Part shown: piece after piece, positions 16,633 to 24,747 of the stretch
How the letters are laid out: each line of letters opens with the position of its first letter
Position numbering within the stretch: position 1 is the stretch's first letter
From: Niveispirillum sp943370215
Lineage (GTDB): Bacteria; Pseudomonadota; Alphaproteobacteria; Azospirillales; Azospirillaceae
Direction of reading: 5' to 3'
NCBI GenBank assembly: GCA_943370215.1
Contig: CALRQC020000009.1
Location: 62,001 to 126,000 of the forward strand
DNA length: 64,000 nucleotides
Made by a program: the position numbers and the translations under genes
The notes under the pieces: generated by a model
Told to the model about the DNA's origin: nothing
Database searches by the model: none
What the model saw: only the letters and a program-made list of their open reading frames with translations

Positions 16633-18219
16633 ATGAACGACACTGGCCTGCACCTTCTTGTGGTTGAACCCGCCGCTTCCCTGGCATTGGCCTATGTCAA
16701 TGCCTTGAAGCGGGATGGTCACATCATCTCCGTTGTGGATACGGCTTCTGCGGCCAAGCGGGCGTTGGCGGCAGAAGGGGCTGATCTGGTGTTGGTCAAT
16801 CTTCAGTTGCCTGACCAACCGGGAACGGATCTGTTGCGTGACCTGCTGGCTACCGGTACCGCTGCGCGGGCCATTGCCTTGACGGCGCAGGGTTCTGTGC
16901 AGGTGGCAGTGGAGGCGATGCGGGCTGGTGCGGCCGATGTACTGTTGCTGCCGGTCGGGACAGAGCGATTGCGCAGTGCTGTGGCTGCTGCCCTGTCAAC
17001 CCGTCCGGCGGTTGACAAGCCAAGCCCCGTCAGGCGGGCGTCGAAGGCGGCAAAGGTTGAAAGCAAGCCGGAAACCCCGGACGGTGGCGCCTTCATGGGG
17101 TTCATTGGCGCGTCGGCGCCGATGCAGGCAGCCTACAGGCTGATTGATGCGGCCGCCCCCTCCAAGGCCACCGTTTTCATTACCGGAGAGAGTGGAACGG
17201 GCAAGGAAGTTTGTGCGGAGGCGATCCATCGGCGCAGCCCACGGGGTGGCGGACCCTTCATCGCCATCAACTGTGCTGCCATCCCGAAAGACCTGATGGA
17301 GTCGGAGATTTTCGGCCATGTGAAGGGTGCCTTCACCGGGGCCACCACCGACCATTCCGGTGCGGCCTTGCAGGCCGATGGTGGCACCCTGTTTCTGGAC
17401 GAAATCGGTGAGATGGACCTGTCCCTGCAGGCCAAGCTGTTGCGCTTTCTGCAAACCGGCATGGTGAAGAAGGTCGGTTCAGAGAAGCTGGAGCCGGTGG
17501 ATGTGCGCATTGTCTGCGCCACCAACCGTGATCCCTATGCCGAGGTGCAGGCTGGCCGTTTCCGTGAGGACTTATTCTATCGCCTGCAGGTGATATCCAT
17601 CGAATTGCCGCCCTTGCGGGAGCGTGGTGACGATGCGTTGCTGATCGCCCGTCATTTCCTGACCAAGTTTGGCCGGGAGGAGCGTAAGGAATTCAAGGGG
17701 TTCAGCCCGGAAGCCGAACAGATCATCCGTAACTATGCCTGGCCCGGCAATGTGCGTCAGTTGTTGAACGTGGTGCGCAATGTGGTGGTGTTGAATGATG
17801 GTGACATCATTCAGCCGTTCATGTTCCCTCCCCCACTCAACAAGCCGACCATGATCGTGCCGCCCTTGCTGCAAGATCCGCGCTGGGCGGCGATGATGGG
17901 GCCACTGGCCCAGCCGCCGGGTGCCTCCGCAGCCGGTGGTATCAGCCCCTTTGCCAGCCTTGGCATTCCGGGACTGGCGTTACCGCCGACGGCAACCGTC
18001 GTGGGGGTGCCGGCCGCCCCTGTCATTGCTGCGCCGACAGGCTCAACCCCGGCAACGGACCAGGCCGAACGGCGGATCAGGCCGCTCTGGATGGTGGAAG
18101 AAGAAGCGATCGACGAGGCGATTCAGGCATGTGGTGGTAATATCACCCGTGCTGCCGCCTTGCTGGAAATCAACCCCTGCACGATTTATCGCCGTCGGCA
18201 GAAAAAGAAGACGGGCTGA
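16633..18219 (+). CDS. Sigma-54-dependent activator with degenerate receiver domain
   Basis: A 528-aa NtrC-type enhancer-binding protein. The AAA+ domain is complete: Walker A GESGTGKE near residue 195, sigma-54 contact loop GAFTGA near 235, Walker B TLFLDEIGEMD, and sensor regions. A Pro/Ala-rich linker of about 70 residues leads to a C-terminal Fis-type helix-turn-helix (CGGNITRAAALLEINPCTIYRRR). The N-terminal receiver (residues 1-125) has lost its chemistry: the phospho-acceptor Asp is Asn (VLVNLQLPDQPG), the acidic pair is EP (LLVVEPA) and the conserved Lys-Pro is LP (LLLPVG). ATG 16633 opens the receiver fold; 16624 is in frame. Output is probably phosphorylation-independent, as for FlbD-like regulators. 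Confidence 0.92.
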   Translation: MNDTGLHLLVVEPAASLALAYVNALKRDGHIISVVDTASAAKRALAAEGADLVLVNLQLPDQPGTDLLRDLLATGTAARAIALTAQGSVQVAVEAMRAGAADVLLLPVGTERLRSAVAAALSTRPAVDKPSPVRRASKAAKVESKPETPDGGAFMGFIGASAPMQAAYRLIDAAAPSKATVFITGESGTGKEVCAEAIHRRSPRGGGPFIAINCAAIPKDLMESEIFGHVKGAFTGATTDHSGAALQADGGTLFLDEIGEMDLSLQAKLLRFLQTGMVKKVGSEKLEPVDVRIVCATNRDPYAEVQAGRFREDLFYRLQVISIELPPLRERGDDALLIARHFLTKFGREERKEFKGFSPEAEQIIRNYAWPGNVRQLLNVVRNVVVLNDGDIIQPFMFPPPLNKPTMIVPPLLQDPRWAAMMGPLAQPPGASAAGGISPFASLGIPGLALPPTATVVGVPAAPVIAAPTGSTPATDQAERRIRPLWMVEEEAIDEAIQACGGNITRAAALLEINPCTIYRRRQKKKTG

Positions 18220-18241
18220 GGCGCCGGAGGCAGAGAGAGCC

Positions 18242-18562
18242 ATGATCACCGAAATCCGTCACATCATTTTCTCCAACGACGAGTTGAAGCTGGTCTTCCA
18301 GACCGTGCCGCTGGATGGCTTTGACCCGGCGCGCCGCATCACCCGTGTGCAGGTCGTGGAAGGCCCCCCGCCTTCGGTCCGTATCCAGAGCGAAGCGGCC
18401 AGCGGTCTGCGCGGGGAACTGGAGGTGGAAAGCTATCAGTTGGCCCGGCTGATCGTGGCCTATTGCCGGGAAAAGCGCATCCCCCTGCCCAAGGATGCGC
18501 TGAAGACCATTCACGCCCAGGGCGATGCGCTATGCTTTTCCATCATGAGCACGCTTGGCTGA
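18242..18562 (+). CDS. Hypothetical protein, 106 aa, cotranscribed with the sigma-54 activator
   Basis: A small soluble alpha/beta-looking protein, MITEIRHIIFSNDELKLVF at the start and ALCFSIMSTLG at the end. No known domain is evident. ATG 18242 lies 22 bases after the activator stop behind GGCAGAGAGAG, and the family-like opening makes this start far better than the longer in-frame extension back to 17921, which would overlap the activator. Position and spacing suggest a functional partner or output of the activator, possibly in motility given the next small gene. That link is inference. Confidence 0.72.
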   Translation: MITEIRHIIFSNDELKLVFQTVPLDGFDPARRITRVQVVEGPPPSVRIQSEAASGLRGELEVESYQLARLIVAYCREKRIPLPKDALKTIHAQGDALCFSIMSTLG

Positions 18563-18626
18563 AGCCCCCTGGCCGTAGGAACTGGAACAGCCTATAATCC
18601 TTTCCAAACCAGGAAGGATTACCACG

Positions 18627-18824
18627 ATGGAAGTCGGCTCCTCCGCCGGGTACGCTTCGGCCATGAATATGCTGCAGACCCGCAGCCAGATGCAGACCGG
18701 TCAATTGAAGCAGAATGCCGATCAGCAGCAGCAGGCTGCCCAGATGCTGGAAACCGGGGCTGCGGCTCCGGCAGCAGGTGGTGGCGCTGGTGGCCGTGGG
18801 TCTCTGGTCGACATCAAGGCCTGA
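18627..18824 (+). CDS. Small protein, YjfB/putative motility family-like
   Basis: 65 residues. The first 45 residues (MEVGSSAGYASAMNMLQTRS, then a Gln-rich MQTGQLKQNADQQQQAAQML) match the overall pattern of the short YjfB 'putative motility protein' family: an N-terminal M-x-V-x-S-x-A start, an amphipathic helix, then a Gln-rich helix. The tail is Ala/Gly-rich and ends in LVDIKA. A ribosome site AGGAAGGA lies 9 bases before the ATG. It shares the strand and short spacing of the two preceding genes. The assignment rests on pattern only. Confidence 0.55.
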   Translation: MEVGSSAGYASAMNMLQTRSQMQTGQLKQNADQQQQAAQMLETGAAAPAAGGGAGGRGSLVDIKA

Positions 18825-18940
18825 TCTTCAGCAGGGGCTGTTCAGCCCCGTCGTAACCCGTTATCCTGCCTCGCATTTGGCAGATCGTGCCATTCCGGCC
18901 GCAGTCGCGCCGGGGGTGGATGGAGCGGGGGACGAGAAAG

Positions 18941-20452
18941 ATGAGCGATAGCGTCAGCGGCAGCCCGGTGGAGATGGGGCGTGCCGCCCTGGATAGTGGC
19001 AGGTTCGCCGACGCTGTTCCGTTGCTCCGCGAAGCCGTTCTGGATGATCCCGGCGATGCCACTATTCGCGCCGATCTGGGAATTGCCCTGGAAAATCTGG
19101 AAGACTACCCTGCTGCCGCCCAGGCCTATGCCGCCGCTGCGGCACTTGACCCGCAAAACCCGGTTTACCATTTCAATCAGGGTGCTGTCGCCCAGGCCCA
19201 GGGAAGGGCGCATGAAGCCGCCGGCCATTATGTCGATGCGCTGGAACGCGAACCCTTGTTCGCAGAGGCTTATTTTAATCTGGGTACCCTGTTCTTCGAA
19301 TCCGGCCATCTGGAAATCGCCACAGAGCATTATGGTAATGCCTTGAAGGCGCGACCGGAATATGCAGAAGCCGCGTCCAATCTGGGGTTGACGCTGCGGC
19401 GGCTGGGCAAGCCCGCGGAAGCCGTGGAACAGTTCCGGTTGGCCCTGGCCTTGCGGCCGGATATGGGACAGACACATGCCAATCTGGGTATCGCCCTGAT
19501 GGAAATTGGGGAGTTTGATGAGGCGATCGCCTGTTACGGCCGCGCCATGTCTTTCGATCCCACGAACCCCAGTATGCATATCAACCTTTCCCTGGCGTGG
19601 CGCGGACGCGGGCGCACGGATCTGGCAGCAGAATCAGCCTTGCGCGCCCTGGTACTGGCCCCAGAGTCCGTTCCAACCCAGGTGGAATTGGGTTCCGTCT
19701 GCGCCGCCCTGTTCAATGAGGGGAAGGCAGAAGCACTGGTTGATGTGCTGGAGCGTTGGCAGAAGGTGGCCGGGCAAACAGCCATCCTGCGCCACACGCG
19801 CGCGGCGCTGGGGTTGGAGCCAATGCCGGAGCGGGCATCGGATGCCTATCTCTCTCAGACCTTCGACGCCTCGTCCAAGCGGTTTGACGAGATGATCATG
19901 AGCTTGGGTTACACGGTGCCGATGCTGATCGCCGAGGCGATGCAGCGCCATCTGGGCGATCCAGCCGGTACGCTGGAAATTCTGGATGCTGGCTGTGGCA
20001 CGGGCCTCACCGGCATGGCTCTGCGCGACTATGCGCAAAATCTCACCGGTGTCGACCTTTCCCTTGGCATGTTGCAGCAGGCGGTACGTCGGGGCATTTA
20101 TAATCGCCTGGATCAGGCCGAACTGACCGCTTATCTGATCGCCCAGCCGAACAGCTTCGACCTGATCGGCTGCGGCGAATTGTTCAACTATTTCGGCGAT
20201 CTACTGCCGCCGCTGCGGGCCGTTGCGGGCAGTGTCAAGCCATCCGGACTGATCCTGGCGACGGTGGAGGCACAGACCAGCGAGGCCCCCTTTGTGCTGG
20301 GCCCCGCCGGTCGTTATGCCCATCGCGCCGATTATGTGCGGGATATACTCTCGGCTGTCGGTTTCACCCCGTTGGAGATTACACCTGTCACCCTGCGCTA
20401 TGAAGGTGGGCAGCCGGTGGCCGGCCTGTTGTTCGTTGCTCGGCGGGATTGA
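18941..20452 (+). CDS. TPR-repeat protein fused to a SAM-dependent methyltransferase
   Basis: 503 aa. Residues 1-270 hold about seven tetratricopeptide repeats, recognisable by recurring units such as YFNLGTLFFESGHLEIATEHY and ASNLGLTLRRLGKPAEAVEQF. Residues 310-503 are a class I methyltransferase: motif I LEILDAGCGTGLTGMAL near 345, acidic GVDLSLGML, and FDLIGCGELFNYFGDL. ATG 18941 follows GGGGACGAGAAAG. TPR-methyltransferase fusions of this layout occur in alphaproteobacteria near surface-structure or flagellar genes; the substrate is unknown. Cytoplasmic, no signal. Confidence 0.88.
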   Translation: MSDSVSGSPVEMGRAALDSGRFADAVPLLREAVLDDPGDATIRADLGIALENLEDYPAAAQAYAAAAALDPQNPVYHFNQGAVAQAQGRAHEAAGHYVDALEREPLFAEAYFNLGTLFFESGHLEIATEHYGNALKARPEYAEAASNLGLTLRRLGKPAEAVEQFRLALALRPDMGQTHANLGIALMEIGEFDEAIACYGRAMSFDPTNPSMHINLSLAWRGRGRTDLAAESALRALVLAPESVPTQVELGSVCAALFNEGKAEALVDVLERWQKVAGQTAILRHTRAALGLEPMPERASDAYLSQTFDASSKRFDEMIMSLGYTVPMLIAEAMQRHLGDPAGTLEILDAGCGTGLTGMALRDYAQNLTGVDLSLGMLQQAVRRGIYNRLDQAELTAYLIAQPNSFDLIGCGELFNYFGDLLPPLRAVAGSVKPSGLILATVEAQTSEAPFVLGPAGRYAHRADYVRDILSAVGFTPLEITPVTLRYEGGQPVAGLLFVARRD

Positions 20453-20465
20453 GGTGCCACGGCCC

Positions 20466-21272
20466 ATGTGTCTGCGCCGCCGTGACCTGATGGCTGCCAT
20501 GGCTGCGCTGTCCCTGCTGCCGCCGGGGGGTGCCCTGGCGGCAGGCAGTCTGCTGGACCGTATCCGGCAACAGGGTGTCATCCGCGTCGGGACCACAGGG
20601 GATTATTTCCCCTATAGTTTCCGGGATGTGAAAACCGGCGGCTTCAAAGGGTATGAGATCGAAGTGGCGAGCCGGCTTGCCGCCGATCTGGGGGTGACGC
20701 TGCAACTGGTGCAGGCAACATGGCCCACCATGGTGGCCGGGTTGCTGGCCGGCAAATATGATGTTGTTGCGTCCGGCGTGACGATCACGCCGGAGCGGGC
20801 AAAGGCTGTGGGGTTCAGCGCGCCCTATCTGCGTCCTGCCTTCTTGCCGATCATTCAGAAGAAGGATGCTGAACGTTTCCGTAGTTGGGACGATATTGAC
20901 CAGCCGGGCGTCGTGATCGCCGTGCAACAGGGCACTGCCCCGGAACAAATGGCACGGCGCAGCTTCACCAAGGCCAAGCTGTTGAGCGTGGCCGACCCGG
21001 TGATCGATTTCACCGAGGTGCTGGCAGGGCGTGCCCAGGCAGCCTTTACCGACAATCTCTATTTCATGACCAAGATCGGGCGGGAATATCCGCAGTTGAC
21101 CATGGTGCAGGCTGGCGCCCGGCCATGCAATGAAACAGAGAATGCCCTGATGACGGTGAAGGGCGATAGGGTCCTGCTGGAGTGGCTGGATAAATGGGTG
21201 GAAGCCGGGTTGGCCGACGGCTTCTTCTCCGGCCTTTATCATCATTGGTTCGAGTTGGCGGCACAGCCTTGA
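20466..21272 (+). CDS. Amino-acid-type ABC transporter substrate-binding protein (family 3)
   Basis: A 268-aa periplasmic binding protein. The Tat/Sec-like signal is MCLRRRDLMAAMAALSLLPP ending in ALAA; the mature protein begins near GSLLDRIRQQGVIRVGTTG. SBP_bac_3 marks: FKGYEIEVASRLAADLGV, ASGVTITPERAKAVGFSAPYL and a late ETENALMTVKGD. ATG 20466 follows GAGG; longer frames back to 20292 lie inside the TPR-methyltransferase gene. The stop overlaps the permease start (TTGA). It probably binds a polar or aromatic amino acid (cyclohexadienyl dehydratase/PheC relatives look alike, but a permease partner favours transport). Confidence 0.88.
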   Translation: MCLRRRDLMAAMAALSLLPPGGALAAGSLLDRIRQQGVIRVGTTGDYFPYSFRDVKTGGFKGYEIEVASRLAADLGVTLQLVQATWPTMVAGLLAGKYDVVASGVTITPERAKAVGFSAPYLRPAFLPIIQKKDAERFRSWDDIDQPGVVIAVQQGTAPEQMARRSFTKAKLLSVADPVIDFTEVLAGRAQAAFTDNLYFMTKIGREYPQLTMVQAGARPCNETENALMTVKGDRVLLEWLDKWVEAGLADGFFSGLYHHWFELAAQP

Positions 21273-22054
21273 TACGGTCGGCCCCTGCCCTTCTCCTGGC
21301 GGGAATGCTGCTGTTTCTGACAGGCTGTAGTGCTGATGGCTGGCATATTGTTAATCCAGCCGACCCGGAAGGTTGGGCCAATCTGCGCTTTTTGGTGAGC
21401 GGTGCGGGGCTGACCCTGGCGCTGTCGGCAACAGCGCTGCTGTTGGGCATGACCATCGGGCTGGGAACGGCCGCCCTGCGCCTGTCACGCCATCGGCCCC
21501 TGCGGGCGGTGGCGGAAACCTATGTAGAGTTGATGCGGACGCTGCCGCTGTTCGTGCTGCTGCTTTGGGTTTTCTATGCGCTGCCGATCATGGTGCAGGG
21601 GCTGGACCGGGAGGGTTGGGGGTTCGCCCTACTGGGCTGGGTCGCCGATCTGACACCTTTCACCGCGGCGGTGATGGCGCTGGCGCTGAATGCGGGCGCC
21701 TTCCTGTCAGAGATTTTTCGGGCGGGGATCGAGGGCGTGCCACGTGGGCAGGTGGAGGCAGCCCAGTCATTGGGCATGGGCCGCTGGCTGACCCTGCGCC
21801 GGATCATCCTGCCACAGGCATTGCGACGCATGTTGCCGCCCACGGTCAGCCAGTTCATCCATACGGTGAAGGACAGCTCGCTGGCATCGTCCATCGGGCT
21901 GGCGGAATTGACCCGGCGGGCGACAGAACTGCAAACGCAGACCTATCGCCCGCTGGAACTTTATACGCTACTTGCACTGGAATATCTGGTCATTCTGCTG
22001 CTGCTTTCCAGGCTGGCGCGCTGGCTGGAACGGCGCTGGGGCGCGCCGTACTGA
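21269..22054 (+). CDS. Amino-acid ABC transporter permease (HisM/GlnP type)
   Basis: 261 aa with about five membrane helices. The family motif EIFRAGIEGVPRGQVEAAQSLGM, the EAA loop LTLRRIILPQALRRMLPP and KDSSLASSIGLAEL are typical of polar amino-acid permeases. The start is taken as TTG 21269, which overlaps the binding-protein stop; ATG 21305 is the alternative. The N-terminal LFLTGC followed by a Trp-containing segment looks like a lipobox but recurs in permeases of this subgroup. No ATPase gene follows: the next gene is convergent 6 bp away. An ATP-binding subunit must come from elsewhere. Confidence 0.87.
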   Translation: MIRSAPALLLAGMLLFLTGCSADGWHIVNPADPEGWANLRFLVSGAGLTLALSATALLLGMTIGLGTAALRLSRHRPLRAVAETYVELMRTLPLFVLLLWVFYALPIMVQGLDREGWGFALLGWVADLTPFTAAVMALALNAGAFLSEIFRAGIEGVPRGQVEAAQSLGMGRWLTLRRIILPQALRRMLPPTVSQFIHTVKDSSLASSIGLAELTRRATELQTQTYRPLELYTLLALEYLVILLLLSRLARWLERRWGAPY

Positions 22055-22060
22055 GTTTTT

Positions 22061-23296
22061 TCACTTCCTCCCGAACAAGGTCTTCTCCACTTCGGCCGCC
22101 ATGGCGGCATAGCCGGCATCGCTGGGGTGCAGCTTGTCGCCGACATCATAGGCTGGCAGCAATTGCGCCGGATTGGCCGGATCGCGGGTGGCGGCATCGA
22201 AATCCACCACCCCGTCAAAGCCCTCGTTACGGCGGATCCAGTCATTCACCTCCCGCCGGACGGCATCACCTTCCGGGGAATAATAGCCGGCACCCGCATA
22301 GGGCATGATGGTGCCAATGAACAGTCGCACCCCATGGGCGTGGGCGCGGTCGCGCAACTGGGACAGGCCCTGGATCAGTTCGCGCGCCGTCACCGCTTCT
22401 TCCGGGCGGCGGGTGCCATGGCCGATATCATTGATGCCAATCAGCAGCACCACGCTGCTGACACCGGGTTGGCCCAAGGCATCCCGGTCAAACCGTGCCA
22501 GCAGGTTGGCCCCGGCCTGATCGCGCAGCAGCCGGTTGCCAGAAATGCCGTGGTTCAGTACCACCACGCGGGCGGCATCATCCTTGCGTGCTGCCAGCAG
22601 GGCCGACAGCTTGGCCGGATAGGTGCCGACGGGCTTGGTGTGGCTGTTATCGCCTTCGGTGATGCTGTCACCGATGGCCACCAAAACCGGCCGTGCTGGG
22701 GCCGCCATCACCTCCACCGCGCCGACCAGGGTGGGTGCGCGCTTGGTTTCCCCCTGCAATACCGGGGCGGCGGTGAAATCGCCGGGGCCGGCAATGGTGA
22801 CAGTGGGTTGATGGCCGGCCACAATGGTCGGGCCAGGATAATGGATGGAAATCACCAGCCGGTCGCCAGCCACCACCTTGACGGGCAGCGAGTCGCTGAG
22901 CAGAGGCGCACCGGGCGGCAGCACGGCCCCCGGTTGGCCGCCAAACAGCAGCGGCCGATCGCTGCCGGGGCGGATGGTGCCATCGGCATTGGCCAGGGCC
23001 AGCCGGGCAGCGCCGATCACCACCGGCCGCGTTCCCAGTTCATTGGACAGCCGCACCCGCACAGCTTCCCCCGATGCCACCAGCGGCAGCAGTTGACGCA
23101 CCGTCTGGTTATCAAAGGAAGGGGTATTGCCCGCCGGCAACGGGGACAGGGCCCAGGCGGGTACCCATGCTTGATGACTGACAGGCTGTTGTGCAGCGGC
23201 ACCCAAGGTGGATGGGGTGCTGGTGCACCCGCCCAGCAGCAGCATCCCCATCACGGCAACGCTACTCAATTTCCGCCAGGAAACAGCGACAGACAT
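22061..23296 (-). CDS. SGNH/GDSL hydrolase lipoprotein
   Basis: 411 aa. A lipoprotein signal (MGMLLLGGC lipobox) places it in the cell envelope. An N-terminal beta-rich domain of about 170 residues precedes the SGNH catalytic domain: block I AIGDSITEGDN near residue 205, block III Asn and Gly in VLLIGINDIGHG near 290, and block V DKLHPSDAGY near 385. Such enzymes deacylate esters, often acetyl groups on polysaccharide. ATG 23296 follows AAGGGGATAACC, better than the in-frame ATG at 23317. It is convergent with the amino-acid permease. Confidence 0.9.
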   Translation of the reverse strand: MSVAVSWRKLSSVAVMGMLLLGGCTSTPSTLGAAAQQPVSHQAWVPAWALSPLPAGNTPSFDNQTVRQLLPLVASGEAVRVRLSNELGTRPVVIGAARLALANADGTIRPGSDRPLLFGGQPGAVLPPGAPLLSDSLPVKVVAGDRLVISIHYPGPTIVAGHQPTVTIAGPGDFTAAPVLQGETKRAPTLVGAVEVMAAPARPVLVAIGDSITEGDNSHTKPVGTYPAKLSALLAARKDDAARVVVLNHGISGNRLLRDQAGANLLARFDRDALGQPGVSSVVLLIGINDIGHGTRRPEEAVTARELIQGLSQLRDRAHAHGVRLFIGTIMPYAGAGYYSPEGDAVRREVNDWIRRNEGFDGVVDFDAATRDPANPAQLLPAYDVGDKLHPSDAGYAAMAAEVEKTLFGRK

Positions 23297-23393
23297 GGTT
23301 ATCCCCTTGTCATTCATGAACCAGGGGAGGCTACCGCAAGCATTGGCTTCTGCCAATAAATGAGAGTTAGTACCAATAAACGGAATGGGAAAC

Positions 23394-24584
23394 CTATATG
23401 CCCCCCTGTGGTGGAAGACCTTCATAGAGGTCCATGGCTTCCATGATCCGGCTATAGGCTTGGCGCTCTGCCTCCGTCAGGGCGGGATGCCAGATATCAA
23501 AGATCATCACCACCCGCGTTTCGGCACTGTTGTTCCAGGCCTCATGTTCGATCGTATCATCGAAAACCCAGGCCTCTCCCACTTTCCATTTGCGCGTTTC
23601 ATTGCCAACCCGGAAAACACAACCGGCCGGCACCAACAAGGGGAGGTGCACAACCAGCCTTGTATTGGCGACGCCGGTATGCGGTGGAATATGCGTGCCA
23701 GGCTTCAACACGGAAAACATGGCCACAGGGGAACGGCGGGGCACCACCGGCTGGGGCATCTGGGCCAATATCTCCATCGTGCGCGGGCAACGCTCGGCAT
23801 TGCCGGGAACCGGCTGGCCCTTTTCCAGCAGATGAAAGGCACTCCAATCCTTGGAATTGTTCAAGGGGCGCCACTGGTCCAGCGGCACCCAGTCCGGATA
23901 ATGGATATAGGGCTGAAAAGACCCCGCCATGGCCTGATCGGACATGACAGTTGCCATTTCACGCTGGATATCGCGGGAGGCCCCTTCCAGCAGGGGCAGC
24001 CAGGGAAAGAGGTCGCGGTCAAAAAACTCAATCGCCGGCAGGCCCGGCATAAAATAATGGGTGGGGCGCTGGTGATAGACTTTCCGCTGGCCCAGCATCA
24101 CATCAATCATCCGCGACATTCGCTGGGCATCGCCATGCCCTTCGGCGAGCCCGGCAACCGATTGACGTAAGGCTGCTTCCAACTCCCGCTGATAGGCACT
24201 GTGCACCTCATGCGCACGGGCGATGGCCTGAACGGTGGGATCATCATAAGGGGCATTGGGGGAAAACTGGCTGAGGGCGGTGCCATAGGCCTGGGCAGCC
24301 TGCCGCAGATTTCCCGCCTGATCATAGAGCGCACCCCGCATCAACAGGGCGGGAAAGCAGCGCGGGTCCAGACGCAAGGCCCCGTCCAACGCCACCAGCG
24401 CGCCTTCCATGTCACCCATGGCCCGCGCCGCAATGGCCAGATTGAGCCAGAGCGGCAGTTCACGGCCATGGGTGACCAATGCCTCTTCAAGTAATCGCCG
24501 CGCCTCCGCAAGGCGGCCCGAAGACAAAAGCCGGATAGCCGCTTGATTGATATCCGGAGCTTTGGACTGCTTGATCGACGTCAT
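23394..24584 (-). CDS. TPR domain plus aspartyl/asparaginyl beta-hydroxylase
   Basis: 396 aa. Residues 1-110 form TPR-like repeats (INQAAIRLLSSGRLAEARRL, LWLNLAIAARAMGDMEGALV). The C-terminal half is an Asp/Asn beta-hydroxylase (LpxO/AspH family), a non-haem Fe(II)/2-oxoglutarate oxygenase: HIPPHTGVANTRLVVHLPL with the iron His and 2-oxoglutarate region, then WVFDDTIEHEAWNNS with the second His. ATG 24584 follows AGGAAAATCGG; an ATG at 24617 would add 11 residues. No membrane anchor is seen, unlike LpxO. The substrate could be a lipid or a peptidyl residue; unknown. Confidence 0.87.
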   Translation of the reverse strand: MTSIKQSKAPDINQAAIRLLSSGRLAEARRLLEEALVTHGRELPLWLNLAIAARAMGDMEGALVALDGALRLDPRCFPALLMRGALYDQAGNLRQAAQAYGTALSQFSPNAPYDDPTVQAIARAHEVHSAYQRELEAALRQSVAGLAEGHGDAQRMSRMIDVMLGQRKVYHQRPTHYFMPGLPAIEFFDRDLFPWLPLLEGASRDIQREMATVMSDQAMAGSFQPYIHYPDWVPLDQWRPLNNSKDWSAFHLLEKGQPVPGNAERCPRTMEILAQMPQPVVPRRSPVAMFSVLKPGTHIPPHTGVANTRLVVHLPLLVPAGCVFRVGNETRKWKVGEAWVFDDTIEHEAWNNSAETRVVMIFDIWHPALTEAERQAYSRIMEAMDLYEGLPPQGGI

Positions 24585-24747
24585 CGTGCCGATTTTCCTG
24601 ATCTTTCCCTGGGCCATGTTACGGGTGTGTAACAGGGCCCCTCAGACTGGCGCTTTGGTGGCGCCGGCGTAAAGAAAGAAACAAGAGATAACCTTAAGGA
24701 TATGTTTTATTTATTCATTGATGATTTTTTTAATACAAGAGAAGACT

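Noticed and set aside
21305..21340. Lipobox-like LTGC in the amino-acid permease
   Set aside because: The rest of the protein is a normal polytopic permease, and similar N-termini are known to me in this subgroup; it is not evidence of a separate lipoprotein.
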